Part shown: positions 23,823-33,840 of the stretch, in pieces
Numbering within the stretch: the first letter of the stretch is position 1
How the letters are laid out: the number at the start of each line of letters is the position of its first letter
Assembly: GCA_000430305.1 (NCBI GenBank)
Contig: ASZZ01000001.1
Span: forward strand, 62,001 to 126,000
From: Streptococcus mitis 17/34
GTDB taxonomy: Bacteria > Bacillota > Bacilli > Lactobacillales > Streptococcaceae
Length of the DNA stretch: 64,000 nt
Direction: 5' to 3'
The notes under the pieces: generated by a model
What the model was told of the DNA's origin: nothing
The model's database searches: none
Seen by the model: the letters and a program-made list of their open reading frames with translations, nothing else
Made by a program: the position numbers and the translations under genes

Positions 23823-24446
23823 ATGGCAAACGTAACATTATTTGACCAAACTGGTAAAGAAGCTGGCCAAGTTGTTCTTAACGATGCAGTATTTGGTATC
23901 GAACCAAATGAATCAGTTGTGTTTGATGTGATCATCAGCCAACGCGCAAGCCTTCGTCAAGGGACACACGCTGTTAAAAACCGCTCTGCAGTATCAGGTG
24001 GTGGACGCAAACCATGGCGTCAAAAAGGAACTGGACGTGCTCGTCAAGGTTCTATCCGCTCACCACAATGGCGTGGTGGTGGTGTTGTCTTCGGACCAAC
24101 TCCACGTTCATACGGCTACAAACTTCCACAAAAAGTTCGTCGCCTAGCTCTTAAATCAGTTTACTCTGAAAAAGTTGCTGAAAACAAATTCGTAGCTGTA
24201 GACGCTCTTTCATTTACAGCTCCAAAAACTGCTGAATTTGCAAAAGTTCTTGCAGCATTGAGCATCGATTCTAAAGTTCTTGTTATCCTTGAAGAAGGAA
24301 ATGAATTCGCAGCTCTTTCAGCTCGTAACCTTCCAAATGTGAAAGTTGCAACTGCTACAACTGCAAGTGTTCTTGACATCGCAAATAGCGACAAACTTCT
24401 TGTCACACAAGCAGCTATCTCTAAAATCGAGGAGGTTCTTGCATAA
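23823..24446 (+). CDS. rplD: 50S ribosomal protein L4
   Basis: 207 residues. L4 lines the peptide exit tunnel. The loop where macrolide-resistance changes occur reads [19 protein letters not shown], the wild-type motif. Its stop overlaps the rplW start (ATAATG context), so the two are coupled. In E. coli L4 represses its own operon; whether this holds here is unknown. Confidence 0.98.
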
Positions 24447-24742
24447 TGAATTTGTATGATGTTATCAAAAAACCTGTAATCACTGAAAGCTCAATGGCTC
24501 AACTTGAAGCAGGCAAATATGTATTTGAAGTTGACACTCGTGCACACAAACTTTTGATCAAGCAAGCTGTTGAAGCTGCTTTCGAAGGTGTTAAAGTTGC
24601 CAACGTTAACACAATCAACGTAAAACCAAAAGCTAAACGTGTTGGACGTTACACTGGTTTTACTAACAAAACTAAAAAAGCTATCATCACACTTACAGCT
24701 GATTCAAAAGCAATCGAGTTGTTTGCTGCTGAAGCTGAATAA
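24446..24742 (+). CDS. rplW: 50S ribosomal protein L23
   Basis: 98 residues, starting [18 protein letters not shown]23 lies at the tunnel exit and docks trigger factor and SRP. Overlaps rplD by one base and carries GGAGG in the end of rplD as its ribosome site. Confidence 0.98.
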
Positions 24743-24759
24743 TCTAAGGAGGAAATATC

Positions 24760-25593
24760 GTGGGAATTCGTGTTTATAAACCAACAACAAACGGTCGCCG
24801 TAATATGACTTCTTTGGATTTCGCTGAAATCACAACAAGCACTCCTGAAAAATCATTGCTTGTTGCATTGAAGAGCAAGGCTGGTCGTAACAACAACGGT
24901 CGTATCACTGTTCGTCACCAAGGTGGTGGACACAAACGTTTCTACCGTTTGGTTGACTTCAAACGTAACAAAGACAACGTTGAAGCAGTTGTTAAAACAA
25001 TCGAGTACGATCCGAACCGTTCTGCAAACATCGCTCTTGTACACTACACTGACGGTGTAAAAGCATACATCATCGCTCCAAAAGGTCTTGAAGTAGGTCA
25101 ACGTATCGTTTCAGGTCCAGAAGCAGATATCAAAGTCGGAAACGCTCTTCCACTTGCTAACATCCCAGTTGGTACTTTAATCCACAACATCGAGTTGAAA
25201 CCAGGTCGTGGTGGTGAATTGGTACGTGCTGCTGGAGCATCTGCTCAAGTATTGGGTTCTGAAGGTAAATACGTGCTTGTTCGTCTTCAATCAGGTGAAG
25301 TTCGTATGATTCTTGGAACTTGCCGTGCTACAGTTGGTGTTGTCGGAAACGAACAACATGGACTTGTAAACCTTGGTAAAGCAGGACGTAGCCGTTGGAA
25401 AGGTATCCGCCCAACAGTTCGTGGTTCTGTAATGAACCCTAACGATCACCCACACGGTGGTGGTGAAGGTAAAGCACCAGTTGGTCGTAAAGCACCATCT
25501 ACTCCATGGGGCAAACCTGCTCTTGGTCTTAAAACTCGTAACAAGAAAGCGAAATCTGACAAACTTATCGTTCGTCGTCGCAACGAGAAATAA
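24760..25593 (+). CDS. rplB: 50S ribosomal protein L2
   Basis: 277 residues with a GTG start (GGAGG six bases upstream). L2 is needed for subunit joining and peptidyl transferase activity. The conserved C-terminal segment [19 protein letters not shown], with the His important for peptidyl transfer, is present. Followed by a 103-base structured spacer before rpsS. Confidence 0.98.
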
Positions 25594-25600
25594 TATTAAA

Positions 25601-25656
25601 CTAGTCGCTTAAGCAACTAGTAAATCCGCCAGCTCGGTAGCGCTCCATAGGAGCGC
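25601..25656 (+). repeat. Two hairpins in the rplB-rpsS spacer
   Basis: CTAGTCGCTTAAGCAACTAG (25601-25620) folds on itself, and GCGCTCC (25640-25646) pairs perfectly with GGAGCGC (25650-25656) over a three-base loop. There is no T tract, so these are not terminators. They could protect or process the long message. Confidence 0.55.
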
Positions 25657-25696
25657 AAGCCGCTGTGGTACAACATTTAAAGGAGAAAATATAAAA

Positions 25697-25978
25697 ATGG
25701 GACGCAGTCTTAAAAAAGGACCTTTCGTCGATGAGCATTTGATGAAAAAAGTTGAAGCTCAAGCTAACGACGAAAAGAAAAAAGTTATTAAAACTTGGTC
25801 ACGTCGTTCAACGATCTTCCCAAGTTTCATTGGTTACACTATTGCAGTTTATGACGGACGTAAACACGTACCTGTTTACATCCAAGAAGACATGGTAGGT
25901 CACAAACTTGGTGAATTTGCACCAACTCGTACTTACAAAGGTCACGCTGCAGACGACAAGAAAACACGTAGAAAATAA
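25697..25978 (+). CDS. rpsS: 30S ribosomal protein S19
   Basis: 93 residues, starting [21 protein letters not shown]19 binds the 30S head with S13. It is preceded by AAAGGAG and the structured spacer after rplB; rplV follows 11 bases later. Confidence 0.98.
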
Positions 25979-25989
25979 GGAGAACATAA

Positions 25990-26334
25990 ATGGCAGAAAT
26001 TACTTCAGCTAAAGCAATGGCTCGTACAGTACGTGTTTCACCTCGTAAATCACGTCTTGTTCTTGATAACATCCGTGGTAAAAGCGTAGCCGATGCAATC
26101 GCAATCTTGACATTCACCCCAAACAAAGCTGCTGAAATCATCTTGAAAGTTTTGAACTCAGCTGTAGCTAACGCTGAAAACAACTTTGGTTTGGATAAAG
26201 CTAACTTGGTAGTATCTGAAGCATTCGCAAACGAAGGACCAACTATGAAACGTTTCCGTCCACGTGCGAAAGGTTCAGCTTCACCAATCAACAAACGTAC
26301 AGCTCACATCACTGTAGCTGTTGCAGAAAAATAA
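25990..26334 (+). CDS. rplV: 50S ribosomal protein L22
   Basis: 114 residues. L22 lines the exit tunnel with L4; the beta-hairpin tip region [20 protein letters not shown] is complete without the insertions seen in macrolide-resistant mutants. AAGGAG lies before the ATG, and the end of the gene supplies AAGGAGG for rpsC. Confidence 0.98.
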   Translation: MAEITSAKAMARTVRVSPRKSRLVLDNIRGKSVADAIAILTFTPNKAAEIILKVLNSAVANAENNFGLDKANLVVSEAFANEGPTMKRFRPRAKGSASPINKRTAHITVAVAEK

Positions 26335-26346
26335 GGAGGTAAAATC

Positions 26347-27000
26347 GTGGGTCAAAAAGTACATCCAATTGGTATGCGTGTCGGCATCATCCGTGATTGG
26401 GATGCCAAATGGTATGCTGAAAAAGAATACGCGGATTACCTTCATGAAGATCTTGCAATCCGTAAATTCGTTCAAAAAGAACTTGCTGACGCAGCAGTTT
26501 CAACTATCGAAATCGAACGCGCAGTAAACAAAGTTAACGTTTCACTTCACACTGCTAAACCAGGTATGGTTATCGGTAAAGGTGGTGCTAACGTTGATGC
26601 ACTCCGTGCAAAACTTAACAAATTGACTGGAAAACAAGTACACATCAACATCATCGAAATCAAACAACCAGATTTGGATGCTCACCTTGTAGGTGAAGGA
26701 ATTGCTCGTCAATTGGAGCAACGTGTTGCTTTCCGTCGTGCACAAAAACAAGCAATCCAACGTGCAATGCGTGCTGGAGCTAAAGGAATCAAAACTCAAG
26801 TATCAGGTCGTTTGAACGGTGCAGATATCGCCCGTGCTGAAGGATACTCTGAAGGAACTGTTCCACTTCACACACTTCGTGCAGATATCGATTACGCTTG
26901 GGAAGAAGCAGATACTACATACGGTAAACTTGGTGTTAAAGTATGGATCTACCGTGGTGAAGTTCTTCCAGCTCGCAAAAACACTAAAGGAGGTAAATAA
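26347..27000 (+). CDS. rpsC: 30S ribosomal protein S3
   Basis: 217 residues with a GTG start and AAGGAGG before it. The KH RNA-binding signature [12 protein letters not shown] is present near residue 76. S3 lies at the mRNA entry and has helicase activity with S4 and S5. Confidence 0.98.
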
Positions 27001-27003
27001 CCA

Positions 27004-27417
27004 ATGTTAGTACCTAAACGTGTTAAACACCGTCGTGAATTCCGTGGAAAAATGCGCGGTGAAGCAAAAGGTGGAAAAGAAGTAGCATTCGGTGAATACG
27101 GTCTTCAAGCTACAACTAGCCACTGGATCACTAACCGCCAAATCGAAGCTGCTCGTATCGCCATGACTCGTTACATGAAACGTGGTGGTAAAGTTTGGAT
27201 TAAAATCTTCCCACACAAATCATACACTGCTAAAGCTATCGGTGTGCGTATGGGATCTGGTAAAGGGGCACCTGAAGGTTGGGTAGCACCAGTTAAACGT
27301 GGTAAAGTGATGTTCGAAATCGCTGGTGTATCTGAAGAGATTGCACGCGAAGCGCTTCGTCTTGCTAGCCACAAATTGCCAGTTAAATGTAAATTCGTAA
27401 AACGTGAAGCAGAATAA
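27004..27417 (+). CDS. rplP: 50S ribosomal protein L16
   Basis: 137 residues, starting [20 protein letters not shown]16 helps position the A-site tRNA. Arg at position 51, changed in some evernimicin-resistant pneumococci from memory, falls in [14 protein letters not shown], which looks unaltered. Starts three bases after rpsC. Confidence 0.98.
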   Translation: MLVPKRVKHRREFRGKMRGEAKGGKEVAFGEYGLQATTSHWITNRQIEAARIAMTRYMKRGGKVWIKIFPHKSYTAKAIGVRMGSGKGAPEGWVAPVKRGKVMFEIAGVSEEIAREALRLASHKLPVKCKFVKREAE

Positions 27418-27426
27418 GGAGAAGGC

Positions 27427-27633
27427 ATGAAACTTAATGAAGTAAAAGAATTTGTTAAAGAACTTCGTGGTCTTTCTCAAGAAGAACTCGCGAAGCGCGA
27501 AAACGAATTGAAAAAAGAATTGTTTGAACTTCGTTTCCAAGCTGCTACTGGTCAATTGGAACAAACAGCTCGCTTGAAAGAAGTTAAAAAACAAATCGCT
27601 CGTATCAAAACAGTTCAATCTGAAACGAAATAA
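27427..27633 (+). CDS. rpmC: 50S ribosomal protein L29
   Basis: 68 residues, almost entirely helical ([20 protein letters not shown]). L29 sits beside L23 at the tunnel exit. AAGGAG before the ATG, nine bases after rplP. Confidence 0.97.
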   Translation: MKLNEVKEFVKELRGLSQEELAKRENELKKELFELRFQAATGQLEQTARLKEVKKQIARIKTVQSETK

Positions 27634-27657
27634 TAGACTAGGGAAGGAGAAATTTCA

Positions 27658-27918
27658 ATGGAACGCAATAATCGTAAAGTTCTTGTTGGACGTGTTGTAT
27701 CTGACAAAATGGACAAGACAATCACAGTTGTAGTTGAAACAAAACGTAACCACCCAGTCTATGGTAAACGTATTAACTACTCTAAAAAATACAAAGCTCA
27801 TGATGAAAACAATGTTGCCAAAGAAGGCGATATCGTACGTATCATGGAAACTCGTCCGCTTTCAGCTACAAAACGTTTCCGTCTTGTAGAAGTTGTTGAA
27901 GAAGCGGTCATCATCTAA
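27658..27918 (+). CDS. rpsQ: 30S ribosomal protein S17
   Basis: 86 residues, OB-fold ([20 protein letters not shown]). S17 is an early 16S rRNA binder. Preceded by AAGGAG; last gene of the classical S10 part before rplN. Confidence 0.97.
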
Positions 27919-27943
27919 TCAAACCTGAAAGGAGAAAACTGAA

Positions 27944-28312
27944 ATGATTCAAACAGAAACTCGTTTGAAAGTCGCAGACAACAGCGGTGCTCGCGAAATC
28001 TTGACTATCAAAGTTCTTGGTGGTTCAGGACGTAAATTTGCAAACATCGGTGATGTTATCGTGGCATCTGTAAAACAAGCTACTCCTGGTGGTGCGGTTA
28101 AAAAAGGTGACGTTGTTAAAGCAGTTATCGTTCGTACTAAATCAGGTGCTCGTCGTGCTGATGGTTCATACATCAAATTTGACGAAAACGCAGCAGTTAT
28201 CATCCGTGAAGACAAAACTCCTCGCGGAACACGTATCTTTGGCCCAGTTGCACGTGAATTGCGTGAAGGTGGCTTCATGAAGATCGTGTCACTTGCTCCA
28301 GAAGTACTTTAA
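27944..28312 (+). CDS. rplN: 50S ribosomal protein L14
   Basis: 122 residues ([20 protein letters not shown]). L14 forms an intersubunit bridge and is the binding site of the silencing factor RsfS. First gene of the spc part; AAAGGAG before the ATG. Confidence 0.98.
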   Translation: MIQTETRLKVADNSGAREILTIKVLGGSGRKFANIGDVIVASVKQATPGGAVKKGDVVKAVIVRTKSGARRADGSYIKFDENAAVIIREDKTPRGTRIFGPVARELREGGFMKIVSLAPEVL

Positions 28313-28333
28313 TTTTTAGAAACAAACTAGTCC

Positions 28334-28366
28334 CCTGGATTTACCTCCAGGGTGCCCTTATGGGCG
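28334..28366 (+). repeat. Hairpins in the rplN-rplX spacer
   Basis: CCCTGGA (28334-28340) pairs with TCCAGGG (28347-28353), followed directly by GCCC/GGGC (28355-28366). No T tract. Position matches where E. coli has none of its S8 site, so a regulatory role is unproven. Confidence 0.55.
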
Positions 28367-28390
28367 TAAGAAAAATCAAGGAGAAACCTA

Positions 28391-28696
28391 ATGTTTGTAA
28401 AAAAAGGCGACAAAGTTCGCGTAATCGCTGGTAAAGATAAGGGAACAGAAGCTGTTGTCCTTACTGCCCTTCCAAAAGTAAACAAAGTTATCGTTGAAGG
28501 TGTTAACATCGTTAAGAAACACCAACGTCCAACTAACGAACTTCCTCAAGGTGGTATCATCGAAAAAGAAGCAGCTATCCACGTATCAAACGTTCAAGTA
28601 TTGGACAAAAATGGTGTAGCTGGTCGTGTTGGTTACAAATTTGTAGACGGTAAAAAAGTTCGCTACAACAAAAAATCAGGCGAAGTGCTTGATTAA
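28391..28696 (+). CDS. rplX: 50S ribosomal protein L24
   Basis: 101 residues with the KOW motif [20 protein letters not shown] at the start. L24 is one of the two assembly initiators of the 50S subunit. AAGGAG precedes the ATG after the hairpin spacer. Confidence 0.98.
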
Positions 28697-28719
28697 TCAC
28701 GAAGGAAAGGAGAAGTATA

Positions 28720-29262
28720 ATGGCAAATCGTTTAAAAGAAAAATATCTTAATGAAGTAGTTCCTGCTTTGACAGAACAATTCAACTACTCATCAGTGATG
28801 GCTGTGCCTAAAGTAGATAAGATCGTTTTGAACATGGGTGTTGGTGAAGCTGTATCAAACGCTAAAAGCCTTGAAAAAGCTGCTGAAGAATTGGCACTTA
28901 TCTCAGGTCAAAAACCACTTATCACTAAAGCTAAAAAATCAATCGCCGGCTTCCGTCTTCGTGAAGGTGTTGCGATCGGTGCAAAAGTTACCCTTCGTGG
29001 TGAACGTATGTACGAATTCTTGGATAAATTGGTTTCAGTTTCACTTCCACGTGTACGTGACTTCCACGGTGTTCCAACAAAATCATTTGATGGACGCGGA
29101 AACTACACACTTGGTGTGAAAGAACAATTGATCTTCCCAGAAATCAACTTCGATGACGTTGACAAAACTCGTGGTCTTGACATCGTTATCGTAACAACTG
29201 CTAACACTGACGAAGAGTCACGTGCATTGCTTACAGGCCTTGGAATGCCTTTTGCAAAATAA
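28720..29262 (+). CDS. rplE: 50S ribosomal protein L5
   Basis: 180 residues ([20 protein letters not shown]). L5 binds 5S rRNA with L18 and contacts the P-site tRNA. AAAGGAG before the ATG; rpsN follows after 17 bases. Confidence 0.98.
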   Translation: MANRLKEKYLNEVVPALTEQFNYSSVMAVPKVDKIVLNMGVGEAVSNAKSLEKAAEELALISGQKPLITKAKKSIAGFRLREGVAIGAKVTLRGERMYEFLDKLVSVSLPRVRDFHGVPTKSFDGRGNYTLGVKEQLIFPEINFDDVDKTRGLDIVIVTTANTDEESRALLTGLGMPFAK

Positions 29263-29279
29263 TATAGGAGGTAAATCTA

Positions 29280-29465
29280 ATGGCTAAAAAATCAATGATT
29301 GCTAAGAACAAACGTCCAGCGAAGTTCTCTACTCAAGCTTATACTCGTTGTGAAAAATGTGGTCGTCCACATTCAGTTTACCGCAAATTTAAACTTTGCC
29401 GTGTTTGCTTCCGTGAATTAGCTTACAAAGGACAAATTCCTGGTGTAACAAAAGCATCTTGGTAA
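29280..29465 (+). CDS. rpsN: 30S ribosomal protein S14, zinc type
   Basis: 61 residues, the short zinc-binding form (also called rpsZ/type Z) with Cys24, Cys27, Cys40 and Cys43 (CEKC and CRVC). TAGGAGG before the ATG. Followed by an unusual 180-base structured spacer. Confidence 0.97.
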
Positions 29466-29570
29466 TTCTAGCTTTCAATCCCGTCGTGCTTCGTCGTTAT
29501 CTGCTTTTGCCTAACTCAAGTTATGCCTGCAAGCAGATGCCTAGAATCACTTAGGAATTGAAACCTAGAA
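29466..29570 (+). ncRNA. Structured RNA in the rpsN-rpsH spacer
   Basis: The first 105 bases after rpsN fold into a closed structure: TTCTAG plus TTTCAAT (29466-29479) pair with ATTGAAA plus CTAGAA (29557-29570) with one C-C mismatch, and inside it ATCTGCTT (29499-29506) pairs perfectly with AAGCAGAT (29531-29538). No T tract follows. In E. coli the equivalent operon is controlled by S8 binding near rplE; a feedback or processing role is possible here. No family recognised. Confidence 0.5.
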
Positions 29571-29645
29571 ACATATTCTGAGCCTAGCTCAATCATTAAC
29601 TAGCAAGTGCAACTTGCAAACTACTAGTAAGAGGAGAAAAATAAA

Positions 29646-30044
29646 ATGGTTATGACTGACCCAATCGCAGACTTCCTAACTCGTATTCGTAACGCTAACC
29701 AAGCGAAACACGAAGTACTTGAAGTACCTGCATCAAACATCAAAAAAGGGATTGCTGAAATCCTTAAACGCGAAGGTTTTGTAAAAAACGTTGAAATCAT
29801 CGAAGATGACAAACAAGGCATCATCCGTGTATTCCTTAAATACGGACCAAACGGTGAAAAAGTTATCACTAACTTGAAACGTGTTTCTAAACCAGGACTT
29901 CGTGTCTACAAAAAACGTGAAGACCTTCCAAAAGTTCTTAACGGACTTGGAATTGCTATCCTTTCAACTTCTGAAGGTTTGCTTACTGATAAAGAAGCAC
30001 GCCAAAAGAATGTTGGTGGGGAAGTTATCGCTTACGTTTGGTAA
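29646..30044 (+). CDS. rpsH: 30S ribosomal protein S8
   Basis: 132 residues ([20 protein letters not shown]). S8 is a primary 16S rRNA binder and, in E. coli, the repressor of the spc operon. It is bracketed here by two long structured spacers, which makes it the first suspect for binding them. AGAGGAG precedes the ATG. Confidence 0.98.
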   Translation: MVMTDPIADFLTRIRNANQAKHEVLEVPASNIKKGIAEILKREGFVKNVEIIEDDKQGIIRVFLKYGPNGEKVITNLKRVSKPGLRVYKKREDLPKVLNGLGIAILSTSEGLLTDKEARQKNVGGEVIAYVW

Positions 30045-30065
30045 AATCAAGATACAAAGCTCGTA

Positions 30066-30140
30066 AAGAACAAAGCAAAATTAGGAAGTTGGAGAAGTTT
30101 GTTTACAAACAAGCCAACTTATCTATTTTGCACAGTTCTT
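30066..30140 (+). ncRNA. Long hairpin in the rpsH-rplF spacer
   Basis: A 75-base near-continuous hairpin: AAGAAC (30066-30071) with GTTCTT (30135-30140); the segment 30075-30092 with 30114-30131 (mostly paired, including GCAAAAT/ATTTTGC and AAGTTGG/CCAACTT); and GTTTGT (30097-30102) with ACAAAC (30105-30110) at the tip. No T tract, so it is not a standard terminator. Candidate RNase III site or protein-binding leader. Confidence 0.55.
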
Positions 30141-30235
30141 AGAGCGTGTTCAATTTAGCTATTGAACTCAATAAGTATCTGAACCCCGTGAAAACTGGCC
30201 GTTAGGGCCTGACAATTTAACAGGAGAAATTAAAC

Positions 30236-30772
30236 ATGTCACGTATTGGTAATAAAGTTATCGTGTTGCCTGCTGGTGTTGAACTCACTAACAATGACAA
30301 CGTTGTAACTGTAAAAGGACCTAAAGGAGAACTTACTCGTGAGTTCTCAAAAGATATTGAAATCCGTGTGGAAGGTACTGAAGTAACTCTTCACCGTCCA
30401 AACGATTCAAAAGAAATGAAAACTATCCACGGAACTACTCGTGCCCTTTTGAACAACATGGTTGTTGGTGTATCAGAAGGATTCAAGAAAGAACTTGAAA
30501 TGCGCGGGGTTGGTTACCGTGCACAACTTCAAGGATCTAAACTTGTTTTGGCTGTTGGTAAATCTCATCCAGACGAAGTTGAAGCTCCAGAAGGAATTAC
30601 TTTTGAACTTCCAAACCCAACAACAATTGTTGTTAGCGGAATTTCAAAAGAAGTAGTTGGTCAAACAGCTGCTTACGTACGTAGCCTTCGTTCACCAGAG
30701 CCATATAAAGGTAAAGGTATCCGTTACGTTGGTGAATTCGTTCGCCGTAAAGAAGGTAAAACAGGTAAATAA
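30236..30772 (+). CDS. rplF: 50S ribosomal protein L6
   Basis: 178 residues, two repeated RNA-binding domains ([20 protein letters not shown]; conserved [13 protein letters not shown] near the C-terminus). L6 lies near the factor-binding site. CAGGAG before the ATG. Confidence 0.98.
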   Translation: MSRIGNKVIVLPAGVELTNNDNVVTVKGPKGELTREFSKDIEIRVEGTEVTLHRPNDSKEMKTIHGTTRALLNNMVVGVSEGFKKELEMRGVGYRAQLQGSKLVLAVGKSHPDEVEAPEGITFELPNPTTIVVSGISKEVVGQTAAYVRSLRSPEPYKGKGIRYVGEFVRRKEGKTGK

Positions 30773-30855
30773 TGTTGAGTGGTTGATTCTCAACCACCAA
30801 CCTATTTTCCAACTTTGTGCATAGCACACGATTTAAAACTAAAGAGGTGAAAACT

Positions 30856-31212
30856 GTGATTTCAAAACCAGATAAAAACAAACTCCGCCAAAAACGCCAC
30901 CGTCGCGTTCGCGGAAAACTCTCTGGAACTGCTGATCGCCCACGTTTGAACGTATTCCGTTCTAATACAGGCATCTACGCTCAAGTGATTGATGACGTAG
31001 CGGGTGTAACGCTCGCAAGTGCTTCAACTCTTGACAAAGAAGTTTCAAAAGGAACTAAAACTGAACAAGCCGTTGCTGTCGGTAAACTCGTTGCAGAACG
31101 TGCAAACGCTAAAGGTATTTCAGAAGTGGTGTTCGACCGCGGTGGATATCTATATCACGGACGTGTGAAAGCTTTGGCTGATGCAGCTCGTGAAAACGGA
31201 TTGAAATTCTAA
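30856..31212 (+). CDS. rplR: 50S ribosomal protein L18
   Basis: 118 residues. The start is taken as GTG 30856 ([18 protein letters not shown]) because AGAGGTG lies eight bases before it and the length then matches the family; an in-frame ATG at 30817 has no ribosome site. L18 binds 5S rRNA. Confidence 0.96.
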
Positions 31213-31229
31213 TAGGAGGACACTAGAAA

Positions 31230-31724
31230 ATGGCATTTAAAGACAATGCAGTTGAATTAGAAGAACGCGTAGTTGCTGTCAACCGTGTTACAAAAGTTGT
31301 TAAAGGTGGACGTCGTCTTCGTTTCGCAGCTCTTGTTGTTGTTGGTGACCACAACGGTCGCGTAGGATTTGGTACTGGTAAAGCTCAAGAAGTTCCAGAA
31401 GCAATCCGTAAAGCAGTAGACGATGCTAAGAAAAACTTGATCGAAGTTCCTATGGTTGGAACAACAATCCCACACGAAGTTCTTTCAGAATTCGGTGGAG
31501 CTAAAGTATTGTTGAAACCTGCTGTAGAAGGTTCTGGAGTTGCCGCTGGTGGTGCAGTTCGTGCCGTTGTGGAATTGGCAGGTGTGGCAGATATTACATC
31601 TAAATCACTTGGTTCTAACACTCCAATCAACATTGTTCGTGCAACTGTTGAAGGTTTGAAACAATTGAAACGCGCTGAAGAAGTTGCTGCCCTTCGTGGT
31701 ATTTCAGTTTCTGATTTGGCATAA
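31230..31724 (+). CDS. rpsE: 30S ribosomal protein S5
   Basis: 164 residues with the double-stranded RNA-binding N-terminal domain ([16 protein letters not shown]) and the spectinomycin-contact loop KVVKGGRR intact. AGGAGG before the ATG. Confidence 0.98.
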   Translation: MAFKDNAVELEERVVAVNRVTKVVKGGRRLRFAALVVVGDHNGRVGFGTGKAQEVPEAIRKAVDDAKKNLIEVPMVGTTIPHEVLSEFGGAKVLLKPAVEGSGVAAGGAVRAVVELAGVADITSKSLGSNTPINIVRATVEGLKQLKRAEEVAALRGISVSDLA

Positions 31725-31737
31725 GAAAGGGGATAAA

Positions 31738-31920
31738 ATGGCTCAAATTAAAATTACTTTGACTAAGTCTCCAATCGGACGCATTCCATCACAACGTAAA
31801 ACTGTTGTAGCACTTGGACTTGGCAAATTGAACAGCTCTGTTATTAAAGAAGACAACGCTGCTATCCGTGGTATGATCACAGCAGTATCTCACTTGGTAA
31901 CAGTTGAAGAAGTAAACTAA
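31738..31920 (+). CDS. rpmD: 50S ribosomal protein L30
   Basis: 60 residues starting [20 protein letters not shown], with AAAGGGG before the ATG. The frame is open further upstream inside rpsE, but this start gives the family length. Confidence 0.97.
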   Translation: MAQIKITLTKSPIGRIPSQRKTVVALGLGKLNSSVIKEDNAAIRGMITAVSHLVTVEEVN

Positions 31921-31925
31921 TGAAT

Positions 31926-32024
31926 TTTTAGGGGATGTGCAGTATACCATCCCCTAAAACTAGATATAGTCATCTATGATGACGTCGTATAGGCGAGTTG
32001 ATGGGGGAGACAACCTTTTCTCCC
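31926..32024 (+). repeat. Hairpins in the rpmD-rplO spacer
   Basis: TTTTAGGGGATG (31926-31937) pairs perfectly with CATCCCCTAAAA (31948-31959) over ten bases, followed not by T's but by CTAGATATAG. A second hairpin, GGGAGA (32005-32010) with TCTCCC (32019-32024), comes next. The first could terminate weakly on either strand because its ends are A/T rich. Confidence 0.55.
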
Positions 32025-32064
32025 TTATCGGCGCTAGCATTTTACAAAAGAGGAGAAAATAAAA

Positions 32065-32505
32065 ATGAAACTTCATGAATTGAAACCTGCAGAAGGTTCT
32101 CGTAAAGTACGTAACCGCGTTGGTCGTGGTACTTCATCAGGTAACGGTAAAACATCTGGTCGTGGTCAAAAAGGTCAAAAAGCTCGTAGCGGTGGCGGAG
32201 TTCGCCTTGGTTTTGAAGGTGGACAAACTCCATTGTTCCGTCGTCTTCCAAAACGTGGATTCACTAACATCAACGCTAAAGAATACGCAATTGTGAACCT
32301 TGACCAATTGAACGTCTTTGAAGATGGTGCTGAAGTTACTCCAGTTGTTCTTATCGAAGCAGGAATTGTTAAAGCTGAAAAATCAGGTGTTAAGATTCTT
32401 GGTAACGGTGAGTTGACTAAGAAATTGACTGTGAAAGCAGCTAAATTCTCTAAATCAGCTGAAGAAGCTATCACTGCTAAAGGTGGTTCAGTAGAAGTCA
32501 TCTAA
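32065..32505 (+). CDS. rplO: 50S ribosomal protein L15
   Basis: 146 residues with the Gly-rich N-terminal arm ([20 protein letters not shown]). L15 is a late assembly protein. AGAGGAG before the ATG; secY follows 12 bases on. Confidence 0.98.
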   Translation: MKLHELKPAEGSRKVRNRVGRGTSSGNGKTSGRGQKGQKARSGGGVRLGFEGGQTPLFRRLPKRGFTNINAKEYAIVNLDQLNVFEDGAEVTPVVLIEAGIVKAEKSGVKILGNGELTKKLTVKAAKFSKSAEEAITAKGGSVEVI

Positions 32506-32517
32506 GAGAGGTGACCT

Positions 32518-33828
32518 ATGTTTTTTAAATTATTAAGAGAAGCTCTTAAAGTCAAGCAGGTTCGATCAAAAATTTTGTTTACAATTTTTATCGTGTTGGT
32601 CTTTCGTATCGGAACTAGTATTACAGTTCCTGGTGTGAATGCCAATAGCTTGAATGCTTTAAGTGGATTATCCTTCTTAAACATGTTGAGCTTGGTGTCA
32701 GGGAATGCCATGAAAAACTTCTCAGTTTTTGCACTTGGTGTTAGTCCCTACATTACAGCCTCTATCGTTGTCCAACTCTTGCAAATGGATATTTTACCCA
32801 AGTTTGTAGAGTGGGGGAAACAAGGGGAAGTAGGTCGAAGAAAATTGAATCAAGCTACTCGTTATATTGCTCTTGGTCTAGCCTTTGTGCAATCTATCGG
32901 GATTACAGCTGGTTTTAATACTTTGGCTGGAGCTCAATTATTGAAAACAGCTCTTACTCCACAAGTCTTTATCATGATTGGTATCATTTTAACAGCTGGT
33001 AGCATGATTGTGACTTGGTTGGGAGAGCAAATTACAGATAAGGGATACGGAAATGGTGTTTCTATGATTATCTTTGCTGGGATTGTTGCCTCAATTCCAG
33101 AGATGATTCAGGGCATCTATGTAGACTACTTTGTAAACGTTCCAAGTAGCCGTATCAACTCATCTATCATTTTCGTAATCATCTTGATTATTGCTGTATT
33201 GTTGATCATTTACTTTACAACTTATGTTCAACAAGCAGAATACAAAATTCCAATCCAATATACGAAGGTTGCACAAGGTGCTCCATCTAGCTCTTACCTT
33301 CCATTGAAGGTAAACCCTGCTGGAGTTATCCCTGTTATCTTCGCAAGTTCGATTACTGCAGCGCCTGCGGCTATTCTTCAGTTTTTGAGCGCTACAGGTC
33401 ATGATTGGGCTTGGGTAAGAACCGCACAAGAAATGCTGGCAACAACTTCACCAACTGGTATTGCCATGTATGCTTTATTGATTATTCTCTTTACATTCTT
33501 CTACACGTTTGTACAGATTAATCCTGAAAAAGCGGCAGAGAACCTACAAAAGAGCGGTGCCTATATCCATGGAGTTCGTCCTGGTAAAGGTACAGAAGAA
33601 TATATGTCTAAACTTCTTCGTCGTCTTGCAACTGTTGGTTCCCTCTTCCTTGGTGTGATTTCTATTTTACCGATTGTAGCAAAAGATTTCTTTGGACTTT
33701 CAGAAGCGGTTGCTTTTGGAGGAACCAGTCTTTTGATCATTATCTCTACAGGTATTGAAGGAATCAAACAATTGGAAGGATACCTATTGAAACGTAAGTA
33801 TGTTGGTTTCATGGATAGAACAGAATAA
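32518..33828 (+). CDS. secY: Preprotein translocase subunit SecY
   Basis: 436 residues with ten membrane segments; the channel of the Sec translocon. The plug region follows the first segment (PGVNANSLNALSGLSFLNML) and the cytosolic loops with ATRYIALGLA and RPGKGTEEYM that contact SecA and ribosomes are present. As in most bacteria it follows rplO in the spc operon. GAGAGGTG before the ATG. A BOX element begins 12 bases after its stop. Confidence 0.98.
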   Translation: MFFKLLREALKVKQVRSKILFTIFIVLVFRIGTSITVPGVNANSLNALSGLSFLNMLSLVSGNAMKNFSVFALGVSPYITASIVVQLLQMDILPKFVEWGKQGEVGRRKLNQATRYIALGLAFVQSIGITAGFNTLAGAQLLKTALTPQVFIMIGIILTAGSMIVTWLGEQITDKGYGNGVSMIIFAGIVASIPEMIQGIYVDYFVNVPSSRINSSIIFVIILIIAVLLIIYFTTYVQQAEYKIPIQYTKVAQGAPSSSYLPLKVNPAGVIPVIFASSITAAPAAILQFLSATGHDWAWVRTAQEMLATTSPTGIAMYALLIILFTFFYTFVQINPEKAAENLQKSGAYIHGVRPGKGTEEYMSKLLRRLATVGSLFLGVISILPIVAKDFFGLSEAVAFGGTSLLIIISTGIEGIKQLEGYLLKRKYVGFMDRTE

Positions 33829-33840
33829 AAGTATTTACTG

